The notes under the pieces: generated by a model
Databases searched by the model: none
What the model was told of the DNA's origin: nothing
Seen by the model: only the letters and a program-made list of their open reading frames with translations
Position numbers and translations under genes: made by a program
Shown: piece after piece, positions 42,507-54,009 of the stretch
How the letters are laid out: every line of letters begins with the position of its first letter
Numbering within the stretch: position 1 is the stretch's first letter
From: Monodelphis domestica
Lineage: Eukaryota; Chordata; Mammalia; Didelphimorphia; Didelphidae
Length of the DNA: 64,000 bases
NCBI RefSeq assembly: GCF_027887165.1
Contig: NC_077227.1
Span: 63,182,607-63,246,606, forward strand
Reading direction: 5' to 3'

Positions 42507-43416
42507 TTAAAACAGCCCCATTTTTAAGAAGACCTAGAAAGTATCCTCTATTCTCATTCTTTCCTGATTCTGGGCCACTCGCCCACCCCTAATGCCAATA
42601 TATACCCAGTATTTCCAATATAGGGCTCTTGCCTTTGGCAGTTTTGTTGCAGATATAATAAGTTTTTAAGAAACAAAATTCCTGATTCCAGACCCACACT
42701 CTATCTGGGGTCTTATACATAGGCAGAGTAGACAGTCACCTAGTTGTAGGTATTCCTGGTTCCCCTGCCCACTAAGAGAGCCTTTTTTTACTGCAGCAAA
42801 TGCTAGTGGCACCATATGAAGTATCTGGGAAAACTGGAAGGTAGGGACCACTGTCACCTTGGAAACCCATGGGCCTCCCCAAGGTGTTGAATGTAGCAAA
42901 TTACTAAAGGATTTCCTTATTTGTTGCTATTGGAAATGGCAGCAAATCTGATCTGACACCAGAGTTCTTACTGGTTCCTTGTACTCTGTCTGCTCTTCCA
43001 GTAGGGGTACAAACTGAATTTTAGATCAGACCTTGCCTCCTGCTTTGGACCTCTTTGCTTGGCGGCAGGTGGTTCAGGGAACCATCTTCTGCCTCCATGT
43101 GATTGACCTCTGGTCCTTCTGGTCCCTCCCTAAGTAGACCTTCCAGATGCAACCTTTTCCTAAGCTCAAGAATGAGAGAACTGTGACTCCCCAGCTCAGG
43201 GCTGGCCTTGGCCTTTGGGTAGGTGGGTGAAGTGGCTTCAGAGCAACATTGTAGTGGTGTTGCTTAAGTGACTTTGGGGAACCTATGCCCTAAAAGCACT
43301 CTATTACATACATATAGTTCAGGAAGTTTGATCTTTAGTGAGTCATGGCTTCTCTTTAAAAAAAAAAAACAGAACCTTCCCTGGAAGGTATAAGATATTA
43401 AGAGAAAGAATCAAGT
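42507..43416. other. Unrecognised intronic DNA with one SINE scrap
   Basis: CTGATTCCAGACCCACACTC at 42681 is a small antisense Mar1 piece. Nothing else was recognised. Confidence 0.35.
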
Positions 43417-43417
43417 A

Positions 43418-43655
43418 GGATAATAGATAGAAAGCACTTGCTGAGAGACTCATCTTCATCAATCCAAATCTAGCCTTGGATATTTACTATGTGACCCTGG
43501 GCAAGTCACTTAACTCAGTTTGCCTCAGTTTCCTCATCTATAAAATGAAGTGGAGAAGGAAATGGCAAACCACTCAGTATCTTTATCAAGGAAACCCTAA
43601 ATTGGGTCACAAAGATTCAGACCCAACTAAAAAAAAAACAACCTGAACAACAATA
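43418..43655 (+). mobile_element. Mar1-type SINE
   Basis: The head is worn. GTGACCCTGGGCAAGTCACT, TCCTCATCTATAAAATGAAG and the tail AATTGGGTCACAAAGATTCA then AACAACCTGAACAACAA are clear. Confidence 0.88.
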
Positions 43656-43754
43656 TGCCATAGAAACTGTTGTTATAAAACCTCAAAATCAAGTGTCCTC
43701 TAAGCCAACTCCATTTTCAGAAGAAGAAATTCAGGGAAGTGACTGGACATATTT

Positions 43755-43900
43755 TTAAACTTGATTATATTTTATTTTTTTCCACAATTACATGTAAAAA
43801 CAATTTAAAACATTTTTTTTAAATTGGAGTCCTTGAATTCTCTCCCTTCTTTTCACCCTTCCCTCCTTTTTGAGACAGAGAAAAGTATATGTACAGATTT
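43755..43900 (-). mobile_element. L1 3' terminal fragment, antisense
   Basis: CCACAATTACATGTAAAAAC, then AATTGGAGTCCTTGAATTCT and a CCTTCC-rich stretch is the extreme L1 3' end reversed, heavily 5'-truncated. Confidence 0.75.
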
Positions 43901-43901
43901 G

Positions 43902-45378
43902 AAGTATCAAACTGGGGACAAAGTGATTTGTAGGTCACTTTCTAGAAGTGTGCGAAGACATTGGATACTGAGTTGAGGTAATATGGGTAATATAAAGAGA
44001 AGAAAAGATGAGAAGAAGGAAACAGGCAGAGGAAGGCTGGGGCTCTCACCAATGGTTTATATACCTGCACAGGCCAGGGTAGTGATGGGAGATAAGCAAC
44101 GCATGTCATCCCCTTCTCCCTCATCATGGTAGCAGGGTGAATGTTGGGTCATCTCTCCATACAGTGCCAGCAGAAGCGATTGTTACCATCCTCACTTGGG
44201 CTGTTTTTACAAAGTCACAGCCAAGAGACAACAACAGCATTCCATTACAATTAAAAATCTGCTTGAATTTACTCTTTGGTAACCAACCTTTGTCTTAAAA
44301 CAATGGGAAAATAATTGAGATAATTATCACTACCATGTGCTGTGGGGCTTATGGGTACTTTCTGCTGGGAGGTCTTTATCCTGAGGGAACTTGGCCAGCT
44401 GAGAGCACCTAGTTGTCTCACTCCCAGGGTGTGCACTCTACTATAGTAGCTGCTTTGGAGAACTCTCATGCATCACCATTTAAGGTCTCTTGTGTAATAT
44501 GAGGGGAAAAATACAATAGATGAAGGGAGGAGATGTCTATGCAAAACAGCTGGGCAGCTCCTGGCAATCTAGAACATGGGCTTTGGGATCACTTAGAAAC
44601 AGAAGAACATCGTGGATCTTTGGTCTCAGTAACCTTCTGCCAGAAAGATGCTCACTTCCTAAAGATTTAAGGATGAATAGGGGGAGCAAGGAAGGGAAGA
44701 TCTTACTGCAGACAAAACTTTCCCAACTCAGTTGCCTGATGGCCTTTAGTCCGGAGAGGCAGGCCAAGGACCAGGTGAGAGAAAGACAGATATTTAGCAC
44801 TTCTTAAGTTCCCTATCCCTGGATTTTCTTTATTGGCTCTTTTTTTTTTTTCAGGAGGAAAAAAGACACAAGCCTCTAGCTCTCATCGTGATTTTAACAT
44901 CTCTCTTACCCTGTGATGAACTCACAGATTACTGACTAGCTCTCTTTTTGCCATTATCTCAAAAGTGGAGAAGAAATGTGTTTGTTTCTTTTTTTGGTAT
45001 CTTGGTTCCTTCTGCCTTAGCCAAAGCCTGTGGGCAGTGGGAGCATCATATCACTGGCCCCAGGGAAGGAAGGGGCACAAAATGAATAACTTTGTGCTTT
45101 TAGCAGAGTGGAGGTCCAAAATCTACTCATTACTCTCCTGCTGATCATGAGCAGATCACTGCATCTCTCATCCTTTCCTCCCTTTGCTCTCCTGTCAAGT
45201 AAAGTATTTGGCCTGGCAATCCCTATGCTTTGCCCCAGGTGAGAGTCTATGAGTCAGACATACTTGGCCTCTCTCAGCCTCAAAACAGAAACAAAGAAAA
45301 GTGAATGTGCCCAATGGTTTTGGCAGATGGAACCAAATGAAGGTTCTCATGTTTACTTACCTTTGTAAATTTAAAGCT
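43902..45378. other. Repeat-poor intronic DNA
   Basis: No transposon was recognised over about 1.5 kb. About 44160-44490 is the most motif-dense part (AACAATGGGAAAATAATTGAG, AGATAATTATCAC), a weak candidate for regulatory DNA. The frames at 44.5-44.8 kb on both strands lack any support. Confidence 0.3.
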
Positions 45379-45379
45379 T

Positions 45380-45632
45380 AGTGCAGCTAGGTGGCAAAGT
45401 GGATAGAGCACCAAACCTGGAGTCAGGAGTCCCCTTCCTGAGTTTAACTATAGTGTCAGACACTTACTAGCTGTGTGACCCTGGGCAAGGCATTCAATCC
45501 TGTTTGCCTCAGTTTCCTCATCTTTAAAACAAGCTGAAGAAGGAAATGGGAAACTGCTCTACAGTATCTTTACCAAGAAAACCACCGTGGGGTCTCCAAG
45601 AATCAGACACAACTGAAAAATTATTGAACATC
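45380..45632 (+). mobile_element. Mar1-type SINE, full length
   Basis: GTGCAGCTAGGTGGCAAAGT head, ACTAGCTGTGTGACCCTGGG core and a CCGTGGGGTCTCCAAGAATC tail. Confidence 0.9.
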
Positions 45633-45689
45633 ACCCCCACTACAAATTATCCTCCTTGCCTGCTTGGCTTTTAAGATTAAGTCATATAC

Positions 45690-45890
45690 TTTAAATGATC
45701 ACTCTATTGCAAATAATAATAATAGGGAAATAGGTTTTGAACAGTGATACATGTAAAACCCAGTGGAATTGCTTGTCGCCTCAGTGAGGGGGCAGGGAGT
45801 TTGGGAAGAAAAGAACATGAGTCATATAACCATGGAAAAATATTCTAAATTAATTCATTAAATAAAAAATTAAAAACAAAAAAAGATTAA
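45690..45890 (+). mobile_element. L1 3' terminal fragment
   Basis: AAATGATCACTCTATTGCAA, AAAACCCAGTGGAATTGCTT and TCATATAACCATGGAAAAAT, with an A-rich end. It is homologous to 11.08-11.42 kb but with a single, not triple, G-rich segment. Confidence 0.85.
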
Positions 45891-46039
45891 GCCACATAAC
45901 TGGATAAACAATTTCTACTTATGCCAAAAAAATTTGCAGATGAAGGGGAGGTTCTCATCCAAGGAACTTTAGCATCCAATTCTCTGTTATGTGAATTGTG
46001 AGAATCAGTTAGAAAAGTCCTGCAGGCTCAGTGTCAGAC

Positions 46040-46240
46040 AGTCTAGATTTTTCTATCATCCACTGTAGCCACTTATGACTCTGGGTAAGTCACTTAACTT
46101 CTGTAGGTCTCAGTTTCCTAATCTGTTGCTTGAAGATAGTTGAAGTTGCTTGTCACCTCGCAGGACTGTGGTCAGCATCCAGTGAGATGTGAAAGGGTTT
46201 GACCAACTATTAAAAACTATATAAGTAATATTCATCAATT
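46040..46240 (+). mobile_element. MIR/THER-like SINE
   Basis: ACTCTGGGTAAGTCACTTAA, GTCTCAGTTTCCTAATCTG, then a degraded tail. Confidence 0.7.
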
Positions 46241-46384
46241 TTTTTTCAGTCACTGCAGTCTCTTCCAGGATCTCTATGTGAATCTGGCCAGCCTTTGACA
46301 AGATGGGAAACTTTGTCTTTTAAGTTTCTCTGCTTCTTTAGCTCCTTCCTTTCTCTCTTCTTCTTATCTCACTCTTCCCTTTAC

Positions 46385-46580
46385 TGGTATGGTACAGTGG
46401 AAAGGTTACCAGCTCTGAAAGTAATGTCCTGTATTCAAATCCTGTCTTGGATGCTTATTACCCATGTGACCTCAGGCATGTCCTTAGGTCTTCCTGGTTC
46501 TTAATTTTTCCTACTGGAAAAATGATGGGATTGAACTATATGATCTCTGTGGTTCCTGTGAATTCTAGAGCTATAAAGGT
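46385..46580 (+). mobile_element. MIR/THER-like SINE
   Basis: GGTATGGTACAGTGGAAAGG head, ATTCAAATCCTGTCTTGGAT and the TGGGATTGAACTATATGATC end. Confidence 0.75.
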
Positions 46581-46581
46581 A

Positions 46582-47205
46582 AAAAGTCTTCTTTTAGATG
46601 TCATGTATTCTCTCAAGGTCTAAAAGAATCATTTCCCCTCCTGAAGGGAGACTGGCATTTTAACATGGATAAAAGAATCAAATAATGGTGGGATCTGAAG
46701 CACCAGGAAATACCACTGTAGTTATACTGTGTAGTCATACTATGTATGGATGGAGTTGCTTTCACCTGGCTCTGCTGTGTCCTTTTCAGATCTTTCTCCT
46801 TTCCTGGGGTGGTTCCATTGACAACTTAGCCCTGTTGTTAGCCTAAGTGGCTTCACACCATTTCCCAGGAAGAGGCTCTGATTACCGGATGGATGTACTG
46901 GAAGGCAAATGGTCAGTTGGAGAGAAGCCCAAAGCTAAAGCTGATAGTGGTGGGGTGCGGTGATCTGTGTACCCCCCTAGCAGAAAGGAAATGTGAAAGT
47001 TTATTGAGCTCATTGTGCTAAATGGCCTTTATTCTTCAGAATTACTTTAGGAATTGAACTAAGTAAATCAGTGTTTCCTTTTGATTGTAGGAAGAAAATG
47101 GGCTACATTATACCTAATGGGTAGCTAATGGCTTTTTAGCTATGTGTTTAGAAAACTAATTATAAATTATATTTAGCTGTTAAAACTTTGTCCCTGATTG
47201 GTGGC
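46582..47205. other. Repeat-poor DNA, candidate conserved non-coding part
   Basis: No repeat was recognised. About 46985-47200 is dense in homeobox-like sites (TATTGAGCTCATTGTGC, CTAATTATAAATTATATTTAG). Unsupported by alignment. Confidence 0.28.
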
Positions 47206-47207
47206 AT

Positions 47208-47390
47208 GCCATGACTTAGAGCAAAGGCCTGGGAGCCAGAAGCCTAGAGTTTCTGGCACTGTTGGCAACTTGTGTGATTTGAGGCAAATTGCTTAATTGT
47301 CTTGGGTTGCAACTTTCATGTATGTAAAATGGGAATGATAGTATCTCCCTTTCTTTGTTCCTGAGGGATGCTTTAAGGCTACCTCATTCC
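47208..47390 (+). mobile_element. MIR/THER-like SINE
   Basis: AAGGCCTGGGAGCCAGAAGC, ACTTGTGTGATTTGAGGCAA, then ATGTATGTAAAATGGGAATG. Confidence 0.75.
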
Positions 47391-47466
47391 AACACATGAG
47401 GAAGCCAAGATTTCTTTGGTGAATCCATCCCCTCCTTTTACCCACTGCAAATCTTCACCCCATGTG

Positions 47467-47692
47467 ATTTTTTTTTTTTAAATCCTTACCTTCCGTCTTG
47501 GAGTTAATACTGGGTATTGGCTCCAAGGCAGAAGAGTGGTAAGGGCTAGGCAGTGGGGGGGGGGGGGTCAAGTGACTTGCCCAGGGTCACACAGCTGGGA
47601 AGTGTCTGAGGCCAGATTTGAACCTAAGACTTCCCGTCTCTAGGCCTGGCTCTCAATCCACTGAGCCACCCAGCTGCCCCCCCACCCCCCAC
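47467..47692 (-). mobile_element. WSINE1-like SINE, full length and little diverged
   Basis: Among the best-preserved copies here. It has CCTTACCTTCCGTCTTGGAG, TGACTTGCCCAGGGTCACAC and CCACTGAGCCACCCAGCTGC. It contains an expanded G-run (about 13 G) near 47556. Confidence 0.95.
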
Positions 47693-48261
47693 GTAATTTT
47701 ATATGAGTTGTTGGATCTGAAAAATTCATCTTCTTTTGGCCACTAGTAATGAACCTCTAAGACTTACCTAAATTGGTACTAAGAATTTACTTAGAGCCTC
47801 AGTTTCTTCAGCTGAAAATTAGACTTGGATTAAGGTGATATATAAGGTCCCTCCAACCTCAATGCTATTGATTTTAGATGATCAAGCTGTTTCCTTGTAG
47901 ATAAGATTTTGACAACAATGAAAATGTGCTTGCTTGTTTCTTTTAAATGCTGCCTATAAGGAGCAGCTTAAAAACTCCTAGTATAGACTATCAGTCTAGT
48001 GAAGTAGTGGACAGTGGGGTATACCATGACTCAGTTCCATGGAGCAGACTTCTATGTCCAGAATGTTCTTTTTCGTTTCATCATCTTCTGATCAGTGTCT
48101 ACACTTTCCAATTTCTCAACTGTCTAAAGCCTTAGAAGCATGGGTGCCTAGAACTTAGTTTTTCTATAATGTCTATTTACAAAACAATTTACAACTCTTT
48201 TACAACTTTTTCTGCCTTTTTTTTACACCTTTTGCTTCACTCCCAGACCTAGAGTTTTATT

Positions 48262-48335
48262 TGGCTGATCATTGTTCAGTCACATCCAACACATTGTCAT
48301 CCCATATGACTTTTCTTGGCAAAGACATTGGAATG
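48262..48335 (-). mobile_element. Mar1-type SINE, left half of a split copy
   Basis: ATTGTTCAGTCACATCCAAC then TTCTTGGCAAAGACATTGGA is the antisense Mar1 tail. The copy resumes at 49011 on the other side of the LTR insertion. Confidence 0.85.
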
Positions 48336-49010
48336 TGTAAGGGGGAAAAGGGGTTAATTTTGAAAGGATTGGACTGGATTATTTAAGAGTGTGGTTGCCA
48401 GGAATTTAATTTATTCCAAAGAGATTTATTTGCAATTTATTTACAAAATGTAGAAAGAATAAAATAAGAAAATCAGAGCGAGGATAAAGTAAGTCTCTCC
48501 TGAGGTTAGTTTTTTTCAGAAAATCCAGCAGTTAAGAGTCATCTTTTCACTCACCACGTGTCGGTTCAAAGGAAGACATTTTAGAATAGCCTCACTAGGA
48601 ACAGGGTCTTGGGTCCAGTCTCCACTCCAAAGAATGAAGAACTCTCAGTAGAACTCCATTCAGGAAGTTGTATTTCTCTTTTAAAGACACTTTCTCTTGC
48701 ATCACTTTCTGTGCCTTCCCCTAATTCTATATCTACCAATCACAGTTGAATTCTTGCTTTAGGACTGTCCAGGAGGCAGTCAGTTGATTCTGATTTGTCA
48801 CATATTATATCTCACATGTGGTTCACAGACCTCCCACTGGATGATTAAGTGGGATGTTTACACTTTTGGTGATTAGATCTAAAAATGGGCAGATATCCAG
48901 ACTCAACTTTTAAGTAGGGTGTTTACACTTTTGGTGATTAAAATAAAAAAATAGGCGGGAGTTATAATTTAATGTTCACAATCAGGGGAGAGTTAAATTT
49001 AATCTTCACA
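48336..49010 (-). mobile_element. Solo LTR fossil inserted in a SINE
   Basis: About 675 bp with TGTAAGG...CTTCACA ends that are mutually inverted. On the minus strand the order fits U3-R-U5: a duplicated U3 segment (GTTTACACTTTTGGTGATTA at 48855 and 48920), a GATTGG box, a TTTAAAAGAG TATA-like site and AATAAA signals. Endogenous retrovirus, class not determined. No internal part is present. It is younger than the Mar1 copy it splits. Confidence 0.75.
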
Positions 49011-49185
49011 AATAATTTACCATTTCCTTCCCCAGCTCATTTTACCAGTGATGAAACTGAGGAAGATTGAAGTGACTATCCCAGGGTCACATAGCTAGTA
49101 AGTGTGTGAGGCTGGATTTGAACTCAGGAAGAGGAGTCTCCCAGCCTCCAGACCTGGCACTCTGTCCACTGAAACACTAAGTTAC
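49011..49185 (-). mobile_element. Mar1-type SINE, right half of a split copy
   Basis: ATTTACCATTTCCTTCCCCA, GTCACATAGCTAGTAAGTG and the reversed head. It continues the piece ending at 48335 in register. Confidence 0.85.
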
Positions 49186-49354
49186 TCTTTGGTTAATACT
49201 TCCCCCCTATTGTGGTGCCAGAATTAGCATTCCTTTCCTGGCCCTGATGGAGGGACAGCAAAACACAACTCCAAGCCACCCTGTAAATGCCTAGGATGGC
49301 TCTGTGATGGGGCTTCTTTAGGGGTACTAGCTTTTTGAATTCTCAGGGTTATTA

Positions 49355-49530
49355 ATATGATGATGATGATGATTATGATGAAACTGTTATTATCCCCATT
49401 TTACATAGGAGGAAACTAAGGTAGGCCAAGGTTAAGTGATTTGCTCAGTCATATACTTAAGATGCATCTGAGAGAGAATTTGAACTCAGTCTTCCTGATT
49501 CAAGGTTCAGTGCTCTTATCTACTGTGCCA
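49355..49530 (-). mobile_element. MIR-like SINE
   Basis: CCCCATTTTACATAGGAGGA then TTGAACTCAGTCTTCCTGAT. A (ATG)n run lies at its left edge (49357-49381). Confidence 0.75.
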
Positions 49531-49679
49531 ACAAAAATAAACCCAAGGTAAATGAAGAATTGGTAAGTTAGCCATAGCTATGTATTACCCAGAACTCCCC
49601 TTTCCTAATCTCTACTAAAAGACATGATGACTGAAATAGTTTAGCTGCTGTCAGTGTGATCACTAAAAGATTTTTTAAG

Positions 49680-50425
49680 ATCAGGAGATGAAGATGGGCA
49701 GATGTTGGGTCATATTTCAAAAAGCAGGACAGTGGTAGGGGTAGCATATTTAACTTCTATTCCTAGAAAATTCTAGAATATATTATTAAAAGGGGTGGCC
49801 TGGGAACACTTTGAAATGGAACCAGTGAAAATAGAGGCACTAGGGTTTCAGCAAGAACAGATGTGATGAACTATACCCATTTGCCTTTTTGGCTAGAGGG
49901 AGACACTGTTAGAAAAATGCTGTAGGTATATACACCTGGATTTGGAAAAACATTTGATTTGACTAAAGCATTTATTCTATCCTTATGATCAGGTCAGAGA
50001 GGGATGAAAGAAATAGTACAGTTAATAGCATTCATGACTAGTTGAGTGATTGGAATCAAAGAGTAGCCATTAAAGGTTCTTTGTCAACTTGGAGAGAAGT
50101 GGAGTTCTCTAGTCATACCATCAGTCCTAGGCCTGATGCTGTTTAACATTTTTATAGCATTAATGACTTGGAAAAAGGCACAGACGACATCATATTCATC
50201 ATATTTGTAGATGAGATAAAGGTAAAGAGAAAATAGAGATATGTAAGACTGGATGGGTAAAGAACATGTTCCATGAAAGAGTCAAGATCCAAAAAATCTT
50301 GATAGGTTATAAAAATATGGAGATTTAATGAAGACAAATGTAAAATCCTACTCTGGGGTATGAGATAGGATAGGCAAGCTGATGCTGTTCCTTGTGAACA
50401 AGAATTGGAGATTTTATAGGATCAT
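49680..50425 (+). mobile_element. CR1/L3-group LINE coding remnant
   Basis: A decayed reverse transcriptase. It has ATTTGATTTGACTAAAGCAT (FDxxKAF motif), AAAGAGTAGCCATTAAAGG, GTTTAACATTTTTATAGCAT and GTAGATGAGATAAAGG (worn F-A-D-D region), followed by CAAGATCCAAAAAATCTTGA. Many breaks; old. Confidence 0.7.
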
Positions 50426-50810
50426 TGATTGAGAGTTGGAAGGGTCCTTAGAGATGATAAAGAGTCTAGTGATGGTGAACCTTTTAGAGACCAGGTGCCC
50501 AAACTGCAACCCTCATGCCACATGTGGAACTTTCTCCCCCTCCCCCCTATTCCTTATCCCAGACAGAGGAAGGAGAAAGCACTCCCATTGGGTTGCTGGG
50601 CAGAGGGACAGGTGATGTGAGAAATGTTCTCAGGTGTATGTGGAGAGGGAAAAGGAAGCAGCACCCCTCCCCCCACATATGTCCCATAGGTTCACCAACA
50701 CAGATCTAGTTCAACCCCCTCATTTTATATATGAGGAAATTGAGGTTCAGAAAATTTTAGCAACTTGCCCAAAGCTTCATAACTACTTAGTGGCAGTTGG
50801 GAATTGAATT
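50425..50810 (-). mobile_element. MIR-like SINE split by a MITE
   Basis: The left part (GAGTTGGAAGGGTCCTTAGA then GATGATAAAG) resumes at 50702 (GATCTAGTTCAACCCCCTCA, ATATGAGGAAATTGAGG). The join matches the usual element when the MITE between them is removed. Confidence 0.75.
50470..50701 (+). mobile_element. hAT-type MITE with inverted ends and target duplication
   Basis: Ends TGATGGTGAACC and GGTTCACCAACA are inverted repeats (11 of 12). The flanks GAGTCTAG (50462-50469) and AGATCTAG (50702-50709) look like an 8-bp target duplication with two changes, as hAT elements make. The interior is G/A- and C-rich with no ORF of note. Confidence 0.75.
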
Positions 50811-50811
50811 C

Positions 50812-51875
50812 TCTTTCAGTATGTTTACAGAGCTTTGATATTTCTGTGTTTGTTTGCCACGGTGTATCTTTCCATATATATACTGGGTGAATTAGCAGGT
50901 ATTGGTATAAAATTGCCTGCATCTTAGTTTTTTCTCTAATTATATAGATATATAGATTCTATCTAAGATAAATAATATTTCATCAAACTTTTTTTCATTT
51001 AACCTGAATGTAGAGTCTCTTTGTCATCTCTATTATTAACCTGTGGCACCTAGCTCAGAAATACAGCTCTGAACTTACAGTGGTTCATGGGGGTTAAGGG
51101 GAGGAGGATCTTTAAGTAGCATTATGACTCATGCTTTCACCCCATCTCCTTTGGAAGAATCAGAATCAAGCTTGCTTTGTCCCCACCCACAACTACCAAA
51201 AGGAGAAGCATCCTTAGTTCCAATGCAAGCATTCAGGCTATTGAGACAATGAACATTTTATTTAACTGGACAAAAATTCAGAGTCATATAAAGCCCATTA
51301 ATAATTTAAGGTGATTCATCTTCCCTCTGTGATAGATTTGGCTTCTGAAGCTACATATGTACACTCTACCATACAGGATTCTTCCTCTCCCCCCTCAAAA
51401 AAAGACACAAAGGGAAAAGAACTCTGGGTTTCTAGAGAGGCAGCCTCATTGATTCTCACCTGCCCAGTCTATATAGCACACATTATCAGTAAACTACTAT
51501 GTCTGGTCTACACCACAACCTTTGTGCCTTGTTTTTTACCTTAGTTCTTGTTCTCATAGCTCCTGGCTTTGAACTACGTCTTTGGTTTGATCCAAGAACT
51601 CTTCCTCTGCTTGGCACAGCCCCTTTCCTGTGATGTGGCCACTATTGCTTGCTAAGGTTCCCTTTAAGCCCAAGATGGGCACCAGAAATACTTACTATAG
51701 TACTTTGCTGCCCCTGCTGTTTATTGCTAGTCCTGGATAAAAGCTGTGTGCTGATATAGGCTCCCCTCCAGTATTGCAAGTCTATTTCTGTGTGTAACTT
51801 GTCTATTCTATTCTTCTTTCTCTATCCCTAAAATCATTTTGTAGCTTCTTTGAAAATTCCAAGCTCAAGGTATAT
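50812..51875. other. Unrecognised intronic DNA
   Basis: No gene or repeat was recognised with confidence. Confidence 0.35.
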
Positions 51876-51879
51876 GGGC

Positions 51880-52062
51880 TTGAGACAGTCAGATAGTACT
51901 GTGGGTAGAGAACTGGACTTGAGGTCAAAAAAATCCTGCTTGCCTTGTTACCCTAAGCAAGTCATTTAACCCTACTTAGCCTCAGTTACCTTATCTATAA
52001 AATAGAGTGCACTGCCTGGCCTCTGCAATTCCTACCAGCTTCAGATCATGTCCTTATGATTT
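51880..52062 (+). mobile_element. MIR/THER-like SINE
   Basis: GATAGTACTGTGGGTAGAG head, AAGCAAGTCATTTAACCCTA, then ATCTATAAAATAGAGTGC. Confidence 0.75.
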
Positions 52063-52091
52063 TGTAAACTTCATCATCAGTATAGTGTAGC

Positions 52092-52245
52092 TCAATTTAC
52101 CAATGAAGAAACTGAAGCCAACAGGGTTAAGTGACTTGCCCAGGGTCACATAGCAAATAAAGGTCTGAGTCTGGATTTGAACTCAGGAAGATGAGTCTTC
52201 CTGACTTTAGGCCCAACACTATCCACTATGCTTATTTAGCTGACC
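52092..52245 (-). mobile_element. Mar1-type SINE, tail missing
   Basis: GACTTGCCCAGGGTCACATA, GGATTTGAACTCAGGAAGAT and reversed head. It begins inside the SINE at the left. Confidence 0.82.
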
Positions 52246-52249
52246 TAGT

Positions 52250-52858
52250 CCTAATTAGTTGTAGAATGAATTTTAGCCCTAGAAAGGACTCTGGTTTAGT
52301 TTACTAGAGAAAAATAGGGTTGAGAACCAGAATTTTATTCTTTCTTCTGCCAGAGTGGTTTTGAGAATTTGCCAAACTGGGGATTAGGGGTTGTGAGGAA
52401 ATCTCAGCCTCATTGTCTCTGAGCCAGGTAGGTAGGGTTCATCTCCACGTCCCTGGCTACCTCAACTTGAGGCTCAGGGCTGCTTGTCTTCAGCAGACAG
52501 GATAAATGGAATGGAAAATATTCTTATAGTCACTGAACAAGAATTGGAGTTTACCTTGGCATTTTCTGTTTGCGTAGAGCCATCGATTCTCTGTGCTTTC
52601 TCAGGCTATTTGCCTAGTCAGCTTGATCTCATGAACCAGCGTGACCTGTCTTTCCTATCAAACAATTCCTTTGCACTTGACCTTCCTACTTTTCTTGATC
52701 CTTAATATTTACCTGATCCTTGCAGATTTTATATTTCTTTTGGGCTGCCCCATTTATAATGTCTGTAATGAGCAGATGCTCATTCCTAGTCCTGTTTGGC
52801 CAGCTCTGTCCTGGCTTGTCAGGAGATAATAGGCTCTAACCTTAAGGTTCCATAGCTT
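52250..52858. other. Unrecognised intronic DNA
   Basis: No repeat was recognised. The overlapping frames at 52484-52829 have no splice sites or family motif. Confidence 0.35.
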
Positions 52859-52859
52859 T

Positions 52860-53070
52860 TTTTTAATAGGTACTCTTACCTTCCATTTTAGAATCAATAC
52901 TGTATATAGGTTGCAAGGCAGAAGAATGGTAAGGGCAAGGCAGTGGGAATTAAGTGACTTGTCCAGGGTATATAACAGCTAAGAAATATCTTGAATCTAG
53001 ATTTGAACCCAAGATCTCATGTCTTTGGGCCTGGCTCTCAATCTTCTGAGCAATCTATCTAGCAGCCCCT
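52860..53070 (-). mobile_element. WSINE1-like SINE
   Basis: CTCTTACCTTCCATTTTAGA, GTGACTTGTCCAGGGTATAT and CTAGCAGCCCC at the right. Confidence 0.85.
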
Positions 53071-53129
53071 ATTATAAGCTTTTTATAAAGTTTTCTGATT
53101 TTTATGACGTACAAAGTTGCAATGGAATA

Positions 53130-53173
53130 GAATGAATGAATGAATGAATGAATGAATGAATGAATGAATGAAT
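53130..53173. repeat. (GAAT)n tetranucleotide array
   Basis: About 11 nearly perfect units. Confidence 0.95.
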
Positions 53174-53184
53174 AGAAAAACATT

Positions 53185-53292
53185 TAAGCCTTTCCCCAGC
53201 TCAAAGCACTGTGGTAAATGCTGGGAACACAAAGAGATAAATGGGACCAGCTCGTCCCTGCTCTCCAGGAGCTCACCTTATAATGAGGCAGA
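53185..53292 (+). mobile_element. Ancient repeat, unnamed family
   Basis: AAAGCACTGTGGTAAATGCT, GGGAACACAAAGAGATAAAT, CTCTCCAGGAGCTCACCTTA. Same family as at 28.15 kb. Confidence 0.5.
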
Positions 53293-53294
53293 TT

Positions 53295-53968
53295 CTACAC
53301 CAGGAGAGTGCCACAGTAGGGAGGAGAGTAGAGCCTGATGGCCCAAATGTCAAACAATCCAGTTTGGCTAGAATGAAGACCTACATCTCCATGTGTTGAG
53401 TGTTCAGGACCCCTTTACTGGCATTTTGATTGATAAAACCATCTCCATTTTTTATATCAAAATTTTTGACATTGTGAAGGACTTTGAAGTCAGAATTTTG
53501 TCTTTCAATTCTTCCATAGCTACGGTGACAGATGATGAGATGGGGGTCATAGCGTCAGCAGGTGCAGCTACCAGATGTCTCCATTGGGGTGGCTCTCCTG
53601 GAAGATAGAAGCAGGTCAGGCTGGAGACAAGTCTGGGCAGTTGGGGGCATTGCTACTTACTTCTGAGGCTTTTGGGCTGTCTCTATTGGGTTCTGAGAAG
53701 AGGTAGTGATTGCGGTTTGCCCAACCTCCCTCATGCTCCTGCTCGAAGAAGGAAAGTGGAGGTGGGGCAGGAAGGAAGGGGAATGGAGAGAGAAGCCTTC
53801 TATATGTTTGTTAGGCTAATTGGATAGTTTTCATTTCCCATGTATCTCCCTTTGGGGTTGATGGCAGGTGAAAGAATATTATTGCAACAATTTTAGTTAA
53901 ATGAAAGCTCATTTTAAATGAAGGCAGGAAACGTCTCAATTTGGCTTGTGTATCCTTAGTGCCTGTCA
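53295..53968. other. Unrecognised intronic DNA
   Basis: No gene or repeat was recognised. Confidence 0.35.
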
Positions 53969-53971
53969 CAC

Positions 53972-54008
53972 AGGAAGGAAGGAAGGAAGGAAGAAAGGAA
54001 AGAAGGAA
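53972..54008. repeat. (GGAA)n array
   Basis: Five perfect GGAA units then AGAAAGGAAAGAAGG, joined to the tail end of the next SINE. Confidence 0.9.
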
Positions 54009-54009
54009 G

